A stretch of DNA of 64,000 bases from Rhizophagus irregularis (taxonomy: Eukaryota; Glomeromycota; Glomeromycetes; Glomerales; Glomeraceae): contig NC_089440.1 of the NCBI RefSeq assembly GCF_026210795.1, forward strand, positions 1,798,001 to 1,862,000, given 5' to 3'. Below the pieces are notes generated by a model. That model was not told the DNA's origin, did not search any database, and saw only the letters and a program-made list of their open reading frames with translations. Positions 44,887-57,659 of this stretch are shown here, piece after piece. Numbering within the stretch: position 1 is the stretch's first letter; each line of letters opens with the position of its first letter. Made by a program: the position numbers and the translations under genes.

Positions 44887-47598
44887 TCTAACAAATATGA
44901 TACTAATATGAAACTTTGCTGAATTTGAATATAATATTACTTTCCAGAAATGTTAGCAAATTATGCCTTTTGTAATTATTTCCAAACAAGTACAAAGTTG
45001 GGTTTCATCATCCAAAAGTATTACTATATTATATTTACATGAAAAGCCACTTATGTGTCTCATTTTCCATATTTTAATAATATTTGAAATTTCAATATCA
45101 CTTAAAAGAGACTTTAAGATTATTTGTGGTTCATCAATAATGTTTTCAATAAAATTATTACTGGTAGTTTCAATATCTAAATTCTATAAAATTTATATAA
45201 AAAAAAATCACATGAAAATATGAATTATATGATCGATTTATTAATTAGTAATGCAACTTATATAAATAATAAATATTATGAAGTTACTATTAATTTTAAT
45301 GAAATAATAGTTATCTCATTTAAAGATGATATTAAACAACCTTCATAAGTGAATGATTAAGAAATTTGAAATTTCTGCCATGATAATACAAGAGGTGTTA
45401 AAAAGTGATTAAGAACTATATCAATACTGAAAAAAAATTGGGATAATAAATATAAAAGACCAACTGTTGTTTGATAAGCTTTAAGGTTGATTAATTTACA
45501 ATACTAAAGTTTATCTTCATATTTTTTATCAATAGTATTTCCAATTTCACAAAGATTACTTGCACTATTTAATGTTTTTTTGATAATTGCATTAAATGAT
45601 TCTATACATTGTGTGGATTGAATATATGCGTTAAATTGGAATGGTGTATAGGCTTTGACCTAGCTACTTTGATTAGGATATAATACTTTAATCATATATT
45701 GATAACTTTCTGGAAATTCATTCATTATCAGTTATAGATTTTCATCATTATTTAAATAACTCTATACTTGACTTAATGTATTTCTACATATGATTACTAC
45801 AATATCAAGATTTAAGCATTAAATATCTAATATAGATAAACAAAAAAACATTATATTTTGATTAGTTTTGCGATTTAAAATTATTTATAACATCCAAATA
45901 GACCTAATAATATTATTTTAATAAAAAAAAAATTCTTATTAGTATTCTAATTAAAAAATTTTAACAAAATTTATAAATAACAAAAAATCTGGTATAATAA
46001 TCACCCTTCTAAGCTCAATAAAAGTTGTTTGTTTCATCAAATTATGGCTAAAAATAAAATAATTAATGGTTAAAAAAAGCTTTTGCTAAAAGTTTTATTG
46101 AAATCAAAAAATTTTTTTTTTATTATAAAAATTGACTTTTTGCAGTTTACACAAAAACTACCTAAATAACTACCTTTTTCAACTTAGTAAATCTTTTTCT
46201 TCTTGTAAAATTACATATATTTTTATCATTTAAATTGTATTTTACATCTACTTTTAAGTTGCATTTGGAGGAAAACTTCATTTTTAAGACAAACTTTCTT
46301 ATATATGCAAAAAAAAAAAATTATTATTACTAAAGAGGAAATGATGATGAAAATTTATAATACATATGACGAACTGTTAATTTACTTAATTTGTATAAGC
46401 GTTATATTAAGAATTTCTTTTTTTAGCTACATGATAGAATATTCAATTATGGTTACACAAAATTATTTTAATTAATGATTAGCAAGTGATCTGAAATGAC
46501 TGCTGACTGTCATTGGTATAAATCCTGTTAGGAGGGATATTCAGAAAATACCAGACAAATGACGTTTATTACCTGAATGTCGAACAAATACCTTCTAACC
46601 TGAATCTTGAATTATTTTTTCAAAAAAATTGTTAAGTAATGAACTTGTATCAGAATTTTCTTTATTTTCATTTTTACATAAATGGTATATTAAGTTATAA
46701 ACATCCTATTTATGGAATACATGTTGTGGATGTTTTTTTTTAAAAATTTCTAATTGTATAATAGATGCCACTTTGCAGTCTGTAAAAAACTTTAAATCTT
46801 ATATCATCTCATTATTAAAATGTCGATATCTAGTATTAAAATAAATGTACTATTTATATAGGATTTAATTCATGATTGTATATATCTACTAATGTTATAC
46901 ACTTTATTTTATTTTCTGTCTTTGGTAATGAAAAATTACAATACTATTCACAATTGTTTTTGCTAGAATTGCGTGAACAATGCAAATCTTGATTAATAAT
47001 CTTACAGGCTTCATAATTACCACTAGAAGAACAATAAAATGATTTGTGTTGGATAATAGAATGATTATTTGCATCTTTATCATATGAAAAACCTGATATC
47101 TAAAGCTTCTTTCTAAGCAGTTATTGTGCAAAAATGTATCAACTGATGTCCAGTCATTAAAACTATCTTCTATACAAAGATTATATTGATATGAAGAACA
47201 GTTTAAGCTGTCATTTAAACCGTTAAATAGTTCTGTAAGTTTTTCTTTTAGTTCATTAAACAAGTGTTCAGGAGAATTAGGAGGTATAATAATATTTTCT
47301 AATACATTTTCTTCTAATTCATTAAAAAAGTATTCAGGAAACTTGGAAGGTGTAATAATATCTTCTAATATACTTTTTTCATTATTTTCAATAAAAAAAT
47401 TTGTAGGTAAAATGGTGTCTTTGGGAAAATTTATAAAAAAATCCCAATTTATATCCATTATGGTAAAGGATTTGTTAGGATAAATATCACTACATTAATT
47501 ATCATTCCTTTATTTAATATATGTAGAGTACAAATATTTATTTAGTTAAAATTCATATATTTGTATAATAATTACATTATAAAACATTATGGTAAAAA

Positions 47599-47770
47599 TC
47601 ACCAGTGGTGAAACAAAGATTAAAAATTAATAAAATCACCAGTAGTGATTAAAATTTGAATTTCACCACCAGTAAATTCATTATGAAAATTACTGGTGGT
47701 GAAAATAAAATATAAAATTATTAAAATCACTAGAGATGATTAAAATTCGAATTTCACCAGTGGTGAAAAT
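47599..47770. repeat. Cluster of palindromic CACCAGTGGTG motifs
   Basis: Five exact or near copies of TCACCAGTGGTGAAA (47599-47613, about 47636-47649, 47662-47674, 47690-47705 and 47752-47768) are spaced 30-60 nt and separated by A+T-rich linkers. Together with 42048-42077 they bracket the FAR1/MULE relic and may be its eroded terminal or subterminal repeats. Confidence 0.65.
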
Positions 47771-47779
47771 TAAATAGAT

Positions 47780-48640
47780 TCTTAATATTAATTCAATTTT
47801 AATAAAATTAAAATGTTATTATTCTAAAATAATTTAAAATTATAAGTAAAATTTTAATATATATTATTTTTCAATTAGGCTAATTAACTTGATATAATAA
47901 TGTTTTATATGAAAATTATAAAAAATTGCTTCTAATAAATTATAAAAATCAATATACTATTACTTCATAATGTTATATATTAAATTTTTTTTGTTTAAGC
48001 CAATTAACTTAAAAAAATAAGCTAATAATGGTATGTGATAAGTTCGAATAAATGATTAACAAATGATCGGCAAAATTGTGATAGAATAGGGATGTTCGCT
48101 ATGTTGGGTATATACTAGGAAAGGAACCACCGTTGTAAGTCCGGAGCGAAAAACTAAAATTTGCGATTTCATTGGTGGCGATCACGTGGCGGACCAAAGA
48201 ATTCACGTGATCGATTTTTTTTTCATTAGTCGCTTCGCTCTGGACAATGAATCTGCATTGTGTAACCAAGATGACTCGGTTCGAGTTATTAGTATAATCT
48301 TGAGTTCATCTTGATATGTTTATGATACGAACATATAGGTCTATTAAGACTGGTAGGAACCATACTTTTCCAATTTGAAATGTCAAGTTGTCAATTAACA
48401 CTTTAAACAACGAGATCAAATTATGTATCACGTGACTTTGGCTAGTTGTATCAACATTAAGCTAGACGAATATTGGACAAAAAAAAAAGGGCAAAAAAAG
48501 GTTATTTGATTATTTAACTCAAAGATTATTATCCGATTAAATAAAATTTTTAATCTATTAATAGGGTTGTAAAAAAAAATTATACACTACTATAATTTTC
48601 ATCTTGTTATTATTAATTTTACATTTTGTAATAATTTCAC
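47780..48640. other. Intergenic, with three CACGTG motifs
   Basis: No gene is supported. The segment 48050-48440 is less A+T-rich and has CACGTG at about 48185, 48205 and 48428. It lies beyond the 3' end of the coatomer gene, so the motifs are not at its promoter. It may be a promoter relic or a transposon scrap. Confidence 0.4.
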
Positions 48641-48645
48641 ATAAT

Positions 48646-51600
48646 CTATACAACAGCTCCAATAACAATACGACTAATTTCTTCACTTGGGGATCGGACA
48701 GATAACTCCATCGTAACTCCCGTACTAGGAGCAAACGTCATTCGATTCTTTGCCAGTACTTTTATACCACCCAAAAATGTTCCAGAAAGCATTAAAGTGT
48801 GTACACTGGATGATGTTGGTGTTCCACTGTTTTCAACTGGACTCATTCCAAGAAGTTCAATTAAAGTTGTACAAGAATCTATAAACAAAAAAAAATCAAT
48901 TTTTTTTAGTTTAGATAATTAAATTAAAGTCTATACTTAATATCAATTGTATTTACAAAAAAAGACAATTCATATTCCTAATAAAATAATGTAACACATA
49001 CCTTTCAAACTCTTTGATGCAGTTAGAGCAAATGTTTCTACTACTTGACCTTCCTCTCCCACACTATCCCATGCACTTGAGAAGTCACTTATATAAGTTG
49101 GAAAAACATAATCACTGGTAACTATCTCAATATCTTCAACCTAATCAATTTCATAAATTAGTTAAAAAAAAAATTTTTTGTAAATCATTAATTGTTAAAA
49201 GAAAAATGGTTTGTTCATACCAGATATTCATCCTCATAACCTTCTCCTTCATCAGCTTCTCCAGTAGATGGATCACAATCTTTAACTAAAAACTTTAGAG
49301 TGTTGGAGAAACTACCTAATGTATATTCTTCGGGATTTGTTCTCTTAAATGCAACATATATAGAACTAGGTTGATCATATGGCAATTTTGTTGCCGGAAT
49401 TACAAACTCCTCCACCAAAGTACCTTCATCTGATTCTGGTTGCATTACAACAGTAACATTTTCCAATAACTGATCATTCAACGTATTAGTAACAATAAAC
49501 TATTGAAATAAAAAATTTTATTAAAGAAATTTAAGAAATTTATTAGATTTTTTTTTTTATTATATATAATAAATTCACATAAATATTATTTCATATAAAT
49601 ACCTGGAATACCATATTTTCTTTAAACATATGCTTAACGCAACTGACAACATATTCTGTTTCACTTTCTGTGAGTTCAACAGGTTTGATACTGCTCTTGA
49701 ATAAAGGTCCAAATGCAGCAATCTCTGGAATTTGTTCAAGCTGCTGAGAATAAACTTGCTGTTGATCTACTCCCGGAGTAGGTGTAGCATCTCTACTTGT
49801 AGAAACAATATTTGAATTTATTGAACCAACAGCTGAAGATGAAGTTCCAATGGTTTGCGTGGACGCAAGGTCAAAGCTTCTGGGTTTCAAATTCTCGGCT
49901 TCAGCTTGCGCTTTAGTAATCTTTGGTATGTCAGAAAGATCAAATGGTTTTTCTGATGATTCTGGATTACTAACATATTGTACAAGTTGTCTTTCAAGTG
50001 CAGCAAGTGAATATGTAGAATCTAATGAATAAAATAAAATATTAACGAAAAAGGATCAAGCTTAATTAAATTAGTGAATACAATACTTCAAAAAACAAAT
50101 TATGCGACTAACCATCTTTGACATATTTTTCAGCGCTTTCGTTATCATCTATAAGTTTCAAATATAATATAGCTCTGTCTCGAACTTCATCGTCATTGTC
50201 ATCCAAACACCTATAAATAATCAAAAAGACCGAAATTAAATAATTTTATAAATTTTTTTTTTCTTTTAATAATCTCACCTCGTGAGCAACACCTTGATAC
50301 TCTTTTTAACTTCTGGATCTTCAGCACTTACACCAAATTTAGCAAGTGCACTAACAGCAGCGGCTCTTACAATAGAATTCTCTAATATAACACGATTATA
50401 TATATAACGGATATATTTTGTAGGAGTAGGTGTCTTTGGTCCTTCAACACCGAGCAAGTGAAGAACTCGTACGGAAAGTTTGGTGAATTCACAATCTTCA
50501 ATGAATTCACACAAATGAGCCAAAGCTAAGTAAAAAAAAAGGAAGAGAATTAATTTCTAATTTACATATATGTGAATGATATTAGATTTTTAAAAAGATT
50601 TACCAGCTTCTTTTGATTCTGGAATGAATTTAACCAAATCAAATATAGCTTCAACTACAGCTCGTTTAAACTCATAACCACCCTCATCCCTCAATACTCC
50701 AGACAAGAAGCTGAGCATTACTACTTGTTTTGATGGAAATTTAAGACATAAAGAACGTATCGCGTCAACAACAATCACCTTGAATTCATCTGAAATTTCA
50801 GACATAAATCCTGTGATTTGTTTCATTAGACGGTCAACACTAGCTTCATTGCCTGTCTAAATAATTTAATTATAAAAGATAATATGAATTAAATAAAAGA
50901 TTAAATAAAAGATTAAATAAAATTTTAAAAAAGCTTTTTTATAAAAATAAATTGCCTTCAGTAAAGTAGTTATAGCAAAAGTTGCTACACTTCTATTTTG
51001 ATCAGTGATCAAATTTTCCATATCCAAATTACAAGATTGAACAGCAGTTGGTTGAGTCATGGCCAATTTATTGAGTGTACGAATTGCGGCAAAGCGAAGA
51101 GTAGATTTTGGAGAGGATAGGAAAAGTTGTAAAACTAAAATTTTACAAAAGATTTATTAGGAAAGAAACTAATAATATTTACCAAAATCAGAAAAATATC
51201 ATAGAAAAAAATACTTTACCGTTAACAGCTGGATATAATTCTTTACTTGTTACATCCTTGATATTACATATCGCTTTTGCTGCTTCGAAATTTACAATAT
51301 CACTCTTATGGCGTAACCATACCTCCAAAAGGTCATACATTTGTTGTCGCGAACTAAAAAAAAAAATATTAATTAAAAAAAATTTAAAAAATAAACATGA
51401 ATTTAAAGGTAATTATAAACAAAATTTTCTTACTTTGGGTCTTCATCTAAAATTTTAGCAGCGTATCTGATCAACAAACAATATGCAAAAGAATTGCGTA
51501 AAATTCCACTTGAGGAACCAAAAGTTCCTCGACTACTACCAGCCAATTGTTGAATTAATTTTGTTACAGCCATACGATCATGTTGTCGAATCATATATAT

Positions 51601-52781
51601 GAGACCCAATGCATGATATTGATTAATATTACTTGTTGATGATGGTTGTGAATTATAAGAAGATCCACTTGATGAAAAGGATGTTAAATATGAAGATGCA
51701 GTACCAACAATTGAAGATGGTTTAGAATTAATAGCTTCATTAACCTCATTGGCCCATCGTTTAATCACATCTTTACCAGCAGGAAATAGATGATAACTAG
51801 AAACCATTGCAGAGGATGATATTGATGGAGTTTTATCAACAATAGCGGCTTTAAGAAAACGTTCAACACTTGGAAGCATTGATGCCTAAGTTAAGTAATA
51901 AAATAATTTAATTAAACTTTTTACTTATTATTTGATTAATAATAATAAATAATAATTACATCAATAATTTTACAAAGTGCTCTTATAGCATTTGCTCGGT
52001 AGATGACTTCAGATTTTGGTTGCATATCCTTCATCAAACTACTAGTAACCATAATAACATCTTCAGCAACGGTTGATAGCTCCTTAATTACCAAGTAAAC
52101 CATTTGTCGAAGAGCGGTCTATGAAATTCATAATAAAAATTTTAAAATTTTACGAAATATATTAATAATTTATTTTAAAGATTATTATATTTTTTTTATT
52201 CATTTTGTAAAAAAAAAAAAGCGAGAGGGAAAATTTTTTTTTGATCTATTTAAAAAAAAACTTACATCTTTGGATTGAAATAGTTTAGTAACACTAAAGA
52301 ATAATTCTGTAGCTTCAGTGGTAGCCATCGGCTCACCGAGATATAATAAATATATGATCTTTGTGAGTAAAAGACGACATTTTCTTGGAACTATTGGAGA
52401 CTCATTAAAAACGCGAGCTTCTTGAAGTACGGTAGTCTTATCGAGGTGATAAAAGACACCCAAGTCTCCTGTCAAAAAATAATGTATAACAAAACTAAAC
52501 TACATTAATTGATAAAATCACCAATAATAATAATTTCTATCAAACGATTATAATCCACCCATCCAATTAAATCCCAATATTTTGATTCAATAAAACCTAA
52601 AAATGTTTAAATCACCAAACACTAAAAAAATTCTCTAAACTCTAAAAAAACTATCTAGAATGTTTCAATCTAAAGCTTTAGAAAATACATCTTGACGGGA
52701 TTTTAATCGTAATTAGAAATATTGTATATAAAAAAAGGAATGATAATCACCTGAATCTTCGTCCTTTTTTGATAAATTCAT
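48646..52781 (-). CDS. SEC21: Coatomer subunit gamma (COPI coat)
   Basis: Thirteen exons, from the 5' end: 52781-52751, 52468-52266, 52118-51960, 51885-51434, 51353-51220, 51134-50956, 50856-50604, 50525-50279, 50210-50113, 50021-49603, 49499-49221, 49140-49002 and 48878-48646. The phases all agree and give 941 residues, close to the family length. Residues 1 to about 560 form the adaptin-type helical solenoid ([53 protein letters not shown]). A linker follows, and from about 690 the appendage domain ([20 protein letters not shown]). A Ser-rich insert lies within exon 4 before [19 protein letters not shown]. Gamma-COP is part of the heptameric coat that buds Golgi-to-ER vesicles. The intron at 50955-50857 begins GC; the others begin GT. 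Confidence 0.97.
50857..50955 (-). other. SEC21: GC-AG intron in the coatomer gamma gene
   Basis: On the minus strand the exon ends CTGAAG and the intron starts GCAATT and ends TTAG. Joining there gives the conserved LLKTGNEAS in frame. No GT lies within reach that would keep the frame. GC-AG is the main minor class of U2 introns; here the donor lacks the usual GCAAGT consensus. Confidence 0.8.
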
Positions 52782-52799
52782 TAAATTAAGTGAAACTTT

Positions 52800-53334
52800 T
52801 TTAAAGTCTAATCTATTTGAAAAATTTTGTTTTTTTTTGGAAGAAACGAAAAAATATTTGATGATCGTCCGTGTAACAATCTGTAAATAACGTGTTTGTT
52901 AATCATTTGATAGGATAAAAAAAAAAAGTATGATGTCGTATATATCGTATCACGGGAACATTCTTTTGATTAAAGTTTTTGATTTTTGGAGAAGAGTTTA
53001 TTATTATAACAAAGTTTACTAAAATTGTACAATAACTTTTACAATAGGTAACTTTTACAATATGAAGAACATAAATAAATCATTCTATTAAAATTTTAAT
53101 TAATAATCTTATTTATATAACTATATAAGTAAAACTGAATATAAAAATTACGCGTTCCCCTCTTAACTATCTAAAGATTGTAACGTTATAGAATAATCAT
53201 TAATAATACCTTCACGTTTATGATCTTCTTGATATCGGTTATTACCGGTCCAATGCGAAGATTAAATATGGAAGAGAGGATTTCTGAATAATAATAATTT
53301 ATCGATTAACAATAACAAATCTTTTATTTTTTCT

Positions 53335-53365
<31 letters not shown>

Positions 53366-56300
53366 AAAGGAATGTGTTACATTTTACGTATTACATGATT
53401 ATGCTGTAACATTTTGGACGTATTTGTATCAAAATTCTTTTGAATTTAGAAAATTTTTTCTTTATGAATCGGAATCAAAATCCGTTATTTTTCGAAATAT
53501 CTTATAATAGTTTTTTTATTGGTTTCATGTATAAATAATAATTTGAACCATAAAACGTGCAAAATGTTCGTAAATCTGTAAATCTCGCATATTTCACTAA
53601 TAATAGGAAAAAATTTCTAACATAAAAAAAGATAAATGAAAACAATTAATTGAGATATATAACAGATAATAGATTAAAATAATTTCATTTTTTTTAAAAA
53701 AAAAAATAAAAAATAAATTATGTAATAACCGAACTACCGAAGAAAGAAACATGTTTCACAATAATTCATTCCTTTTTAATCTTCAAGCTCTTTTGTGTTT
53801 CGTAAAGTTTCATCTTATTTTTAATCCGACGTCAGGGTCCATTGTTATCCTTTTTCAAAATACAATTACTTATATATGGGATTACCAAAATTGGAGTTAA
53901 TCACGCAATCACGTGACATTACAAGAATTGTTTTGAAATGTTTCGAATATACAACATGGGAATTTTTGTCCATTTGAATATTTTTAGATACCACAACAAA
54001 GTCTCCTGTTTTCCTGTTTGAATTTTATTATAATTATTGTATGACGCGATACTTGATGCAATTTCTCGAGCATTATTGCATTATTAATAAATTTCCTTCA
54101 TATTATGCAGATAATTTAACAAACACTCTTGGTTTTAGAAGATCAATACATTGAGCATTATTTCACTTTATGTATAAATATGTATAGAAAATCGGGAATT
54201 TTTATAAAACGGACCCCAAAATATTAAAAAAAAAAAAATAACTATAATTAAATTTTTATATAACTAATATTTGATCGCTTAGCATTGTTATGTATTAAAT
54301 AATATCGTTTCGGTATAAAAGATTACATATTAAGAAATTTATTATATCCCGAAATGAAATGATAAGGTTTAATGATAACGAGGTTTGAAGAAGATTGCAC
54401 GACATTTAGTTATGATTAAGAGCGAACTTGTAAATCAATAAATCAAACAAATTAAATGATTGGAAAAGCATATAGATAAATGCATTCCCTAAAATCGGAA
54501 ATTTGGTCCGACGAAAAAATTGTTGGCGTAAAAATTATCTTTTACACAAATATAAGAAAAAAGTTCATAAAAAAAAAAATTATTTCCCAAAAAGCAAACA
54601 ACGGTGAGTTTTTGTACCACGAAATGAGGAATTTAATTGGCTAACTTTATTTAGTGATGATCCAAAAAATCTTTATTCTTTTTGATTAAAATTTCGTAAA
54701 AAAGATGGTAAATTCTGATTCTGTTATAAAAATATAGAATACAGTAAATTAATTAATAATATTTATGGTAAGTTTTGTATATTTATTATTTAGGTACACT
54801 GATGGGATCGAATGACAAAACTTCATTAAAATGGTTTAATTTAAAAACGGGAAGTTCTGTTTTTGAATCCAAGAATGTAAATCCAAATTTATGTTGGGGA
54901 AGGGTAAAAAATGTATCATATGAAAAATTACATGGTTACTAAAATTATAATTAAAAGAATTAATTAAATTAACGCGTGACAAAATACTAAAATTGTTTCT
55001 TGATTTTTCTTTTGGACAAAGATCTCGGCCTTTTGCTTTAGTTTGTTTTTTAAAAAATTGATTGGTTCCTTGAAAAAAAAAATAGATAAATAAAAATACA
55101 AAAACATGCAATGATAAACGATTGATTTGGGAAAAAAAAAAATGTACATATCAAGTATAAACAAATTGGTACAAAAAAAGAAGAATGATAAATTTTTTTT
55201 ATATTATACTATTTCTTATTGTACAAACCTTTAATGGTTTACCATTTTTTATATTCTCGCTGGTATTAAATTAAGTTTGATATAATTAAAAAAAACATTT
55301 TTGGAATGAATGGTGGAAAATTTTCATAGATTAGCGAATAATATACTGAAATTATATGTTACAGTACAGTACATCTTATCATTTATATCATCAACATTAT
55401 ATATGAAGATTTAGTATTATAAAACAAATTTGGAACCAACGTTGTTTTTTAAAATATTTTCTATATATTATTTATATTATTTATATTATATTATATTATA
55501 TATTTATATATATATTTATATATATATATGTGTGTGAGTGTATATATATATGTATATATATTTTTCTAATATTGTTGTCAACTATCAACTTATTATATAA
55601 TATATATATACTGTATATATTATACGTGTTAATTTTGATTTATGATTGGCGTTATCTTTTTTTGACTTCAAAAACTGAACTACCCGAAACTTATTTAACT
55701 TATTTTAAAATCAACATCCGAATTTATAAGAATATTTTCCCGATTGTATCTAATCAAATGGAAAAAAAGGTCAAATGAGTTACTCATACTCCATTTTGTG
55801 AAATTTTTGATCAAATCAAATGAAAAAATGGTTAGTCACTTTCACTTTTTTTGGTAAAAAAAAAAAAAACAAAAGAATTTTTTTTTTTATTTTTCAAATA
55901 TAAAAAATTCTTTTGTTCTTTTTAGATTAAACTTTATAATAAGGTTAGATGATACCAAGTGCGATAAGTAACTAAATCTTTTTTTTTTTTTGAAAGTTAC
56001 CCTTCCTACAAATTATTTTTTAAGTAACAAAGAAATCGCGAAACAAGTACAAATAAAAATTAGGTTAGCATAATCTTTGAATAGAAACGCGCTATATTTG
56101 GGTTATATATATTTATATATATTAATTTTTAACGCGCATATATTGTTATCTATCCTTCAATCATCTTCATTTCCGAATAGCCGAGTGTCACTTGATGAAA
56201 CAGAGGACCAGAAATATTTCTTGAATTATAAAAAGGGGCTGAGATGGATTCCCAACATCTTGGAAAAGTTCAAAAAAAATAATAAAAATTTTAAAAATTA

Positions 56301-56600
56301 TTATCATTACAGCTTCTTTAAACCCAAAAAAAACCCCCCAGAAAATTATTAAAAAAAAATTAAAAACAAAAATCCACATTTTTTTTTTTGAAATTTTTCC
56401 CATTTTTTTATATATAAACCCATCCTGTTTTTTTTTTCTTTTTTTTTAAAAAAAAATAAATAAATAAATAAATATAAAAATATCTATACCTTTTTTCTTT
56501 CATTTTTTTTTTCGTTTTCTTTTTTAAAAAAAAAATTATTTTCTTTTTTTTAAAAAAAAATTGCATTTTTTTTTATTTATTTATTTTTATACTACTAAAA
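52800..56600. other. Intergenic region between divergent genes (coatomer gamma and HMG-box)
   Basis: Shared upstream region of about 3.8 kb. It contains an A-rich tract with AAAAAAAG words (53330-53370), CACGTG near 53910, a TA-rich microsatellite (listed separately) and alternating poly-T/poly-A blocks at 56370-56580 just before the HMG-box start, perhaps its 5' leader. A short exon-like stretch near 54795-54910 is open but unrecognised. No gene is supported. Confidence 0.5.
55460..55632. repeat. TA-rich microsatellite
   Basis: Runs of TATATTTATATATA with a TGTGTGTGAGTGTA interruption near 55530, continuing with TATATATATA to 55632. Confidence 0.85.
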
Positions 56601-56609
56601 AAAAACAAG

Positions 56610-57644
56610 ATGAATTTGATATTTCACGATGAATTGATTTCATCTCAAGAGTTGCATCCTTTATTGCGATGCCCTCCATACGACCTTACGTTGTCCGTTG
56701 CGGAATTAACCACCCCGAAAACTCCAAAAGAGAGGCAAATAAACGATAATTCAACCCGTGTTACGGATCCTGAAGAGGATGTGATTATTCCTAGACCACA
56801 TAATGCTTTCATAATCTTTCGTAATGATTATGCCGCAAGAATGAAAACCTCTCCCGAAAAAAAAGTTTCTATACGTTTAATTTCTCAAATGGCTTCCAAC
56901 CAATGGAAGCAACAAACCGACGCTGTCAAATTGTTTTTTAAGATATTGGCTGACATGTATCAGCACAAGCATAGAATCCTTTATCCTGATTACAAATATT
57001 CGCCGAGATTTAATTCGGCTAGAAAATCCAGGAGGAGGAAAATTGCAAAAGCAAAAAAAGATGACTTGAAAAACAAAAAGAAGGGTAGAATAATTACGTG
57101 GTATATCCACGATAATACTGATAAAGATCTCCAAACTGATAAGAAGAATGATAATTTTCGATATACGGACTTAAACATCAGTAATCCCCGAGATACAAAG
57201 ATTGAAACTTTGGGTGAATCCCCCTTTAAACAAAGGAATTATCCTCCGGCTACTTTCATTAATTATACCGCGACACCAACCACCCCGTTAGTCCTTCATT
57301 CGACCACCACAACCTGTTCACAACCAATATTGCCTCCAATCAATTTCCATCCTTACGGTATCAATAATGGGAATTCCTTACCATTCTACGATATTATTAA
57401 TAATAATATCAGTAATGACAATAACGATAATGGTAGCGATAGCGCTTCATCATATTATGATGACAATGCGTTATCTCCAATGAGTTTCATTCCAATAGAA
57501 CCAATGGAAACCTTGTCTCCACGTTCTTCTCCTCCCTCCGATGAATGCTTGTTCTGGACGGAACATCCTAATAATAATGAAAGGGAGATTCCAACATCAC
57601 CTTTCGGTACTTTATTCGATAACCAACCCATTTTCGATATTTAA
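56610..57644 (+). CDS. MATA_HMG-type HMG-box transcription factor
   Basis: An intronless frame of 344 residues. Residues 60-132 form an HMG box of the sequence-specific MATA type: IPRPHNAFIIFRNDYAARMK, VSIRLISQMASNQWKQQTDA, FFKILADMYQHKHRILYPDY. The proline-rich start, the SNQWK motif with its Trp and the YP-YKY end are hallmarks. A basic stretch follows (RKSRRRKIAKAKKDDLKNKK, 138-157), a likely nuclear localisation signal. The C-terminal half is Asn/Ser/Pro-rich and likely disordered or activating. Such factors bind the minor groove and bend DNA; in fungi they include mating-type regulators, and in R. irregularis the family is greatly expanded, so membership says little about mating. The start is the only ATG after the T/A-block leader. 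The intronless form contrasts with the multi-exon neighbour. Confidence 0.93.
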   Translation: MNLIFHDELISSQELHPLLRCPPYDLTLSVAELTTPKTPKERQINDNSTRVTDPEEDVIIPRPHNAFIIFRNDYAARMKTSPEKKVSIRLISQMASNQWKQQTDAVKLFFKILADMYQHKHRILYPDYKYSPRFNSARKSRRRKIAKAKKDDLKNKKKGRIITWYIHDNTDKDLQTDKKNDNFRYTDLNISNPRDTKIETLGESPFKQRNYPPATFINYTATPTTPLVLHSTTTTCSQPILPPINFHPYGINNGNSLPFYDIINNNISNDNNDNGSDSASSYYDDNALSPMSFIPIEPMETLSPRSSPPSDECLFWTEHPNNNEREIPTSPFGTLFDNQPIFDI

Positions 57645-57659
57645 ATTATTAAGGCTGGT

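Larger units (their letters stand above)
42530..47458 (-). pseudogene. FAR1/MULE-type transposase relic, split by a hAT-like element
   Basis: The minus strand starts with ATG at 47458. The N-terminal block (47458-46904) has DWTSVDTFLHNNCLERSF, then after a 1-nt frameshift KSFYCSSSGNYEACK and a Cys/Trp-like motif with TAG in place of Trp, as in the FAR1 DNA-binding domain. The middle block (about 45700-45480) reads VKAYTPFQFNAYIQSTQCIE then SFNAIIKKTLNSASNLCEIG, typical of MULE transposases after the catalytic core. The C-terminal block (about 43000-42530) has HMIKVRGASSKK and a zinc-knuckle CLLYGKFGHYQKKYS with Cys replaced. Many stops and frameshifts lie between. The hAT-like element at 43118-44886 interrupts it. 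Confidence 0.65.

Noticed and set aside
51108-51458. 116-codon plus-strand ORF
   Set aside because: It is antisense to exons and introns of the coatomer gamma gene, whose exon phases are fully consistent.
56877-57178. Minus-strand ORFs of 62 and 85 codons
   Set aside because: They are shadows of the HMG-box gene coding strand.
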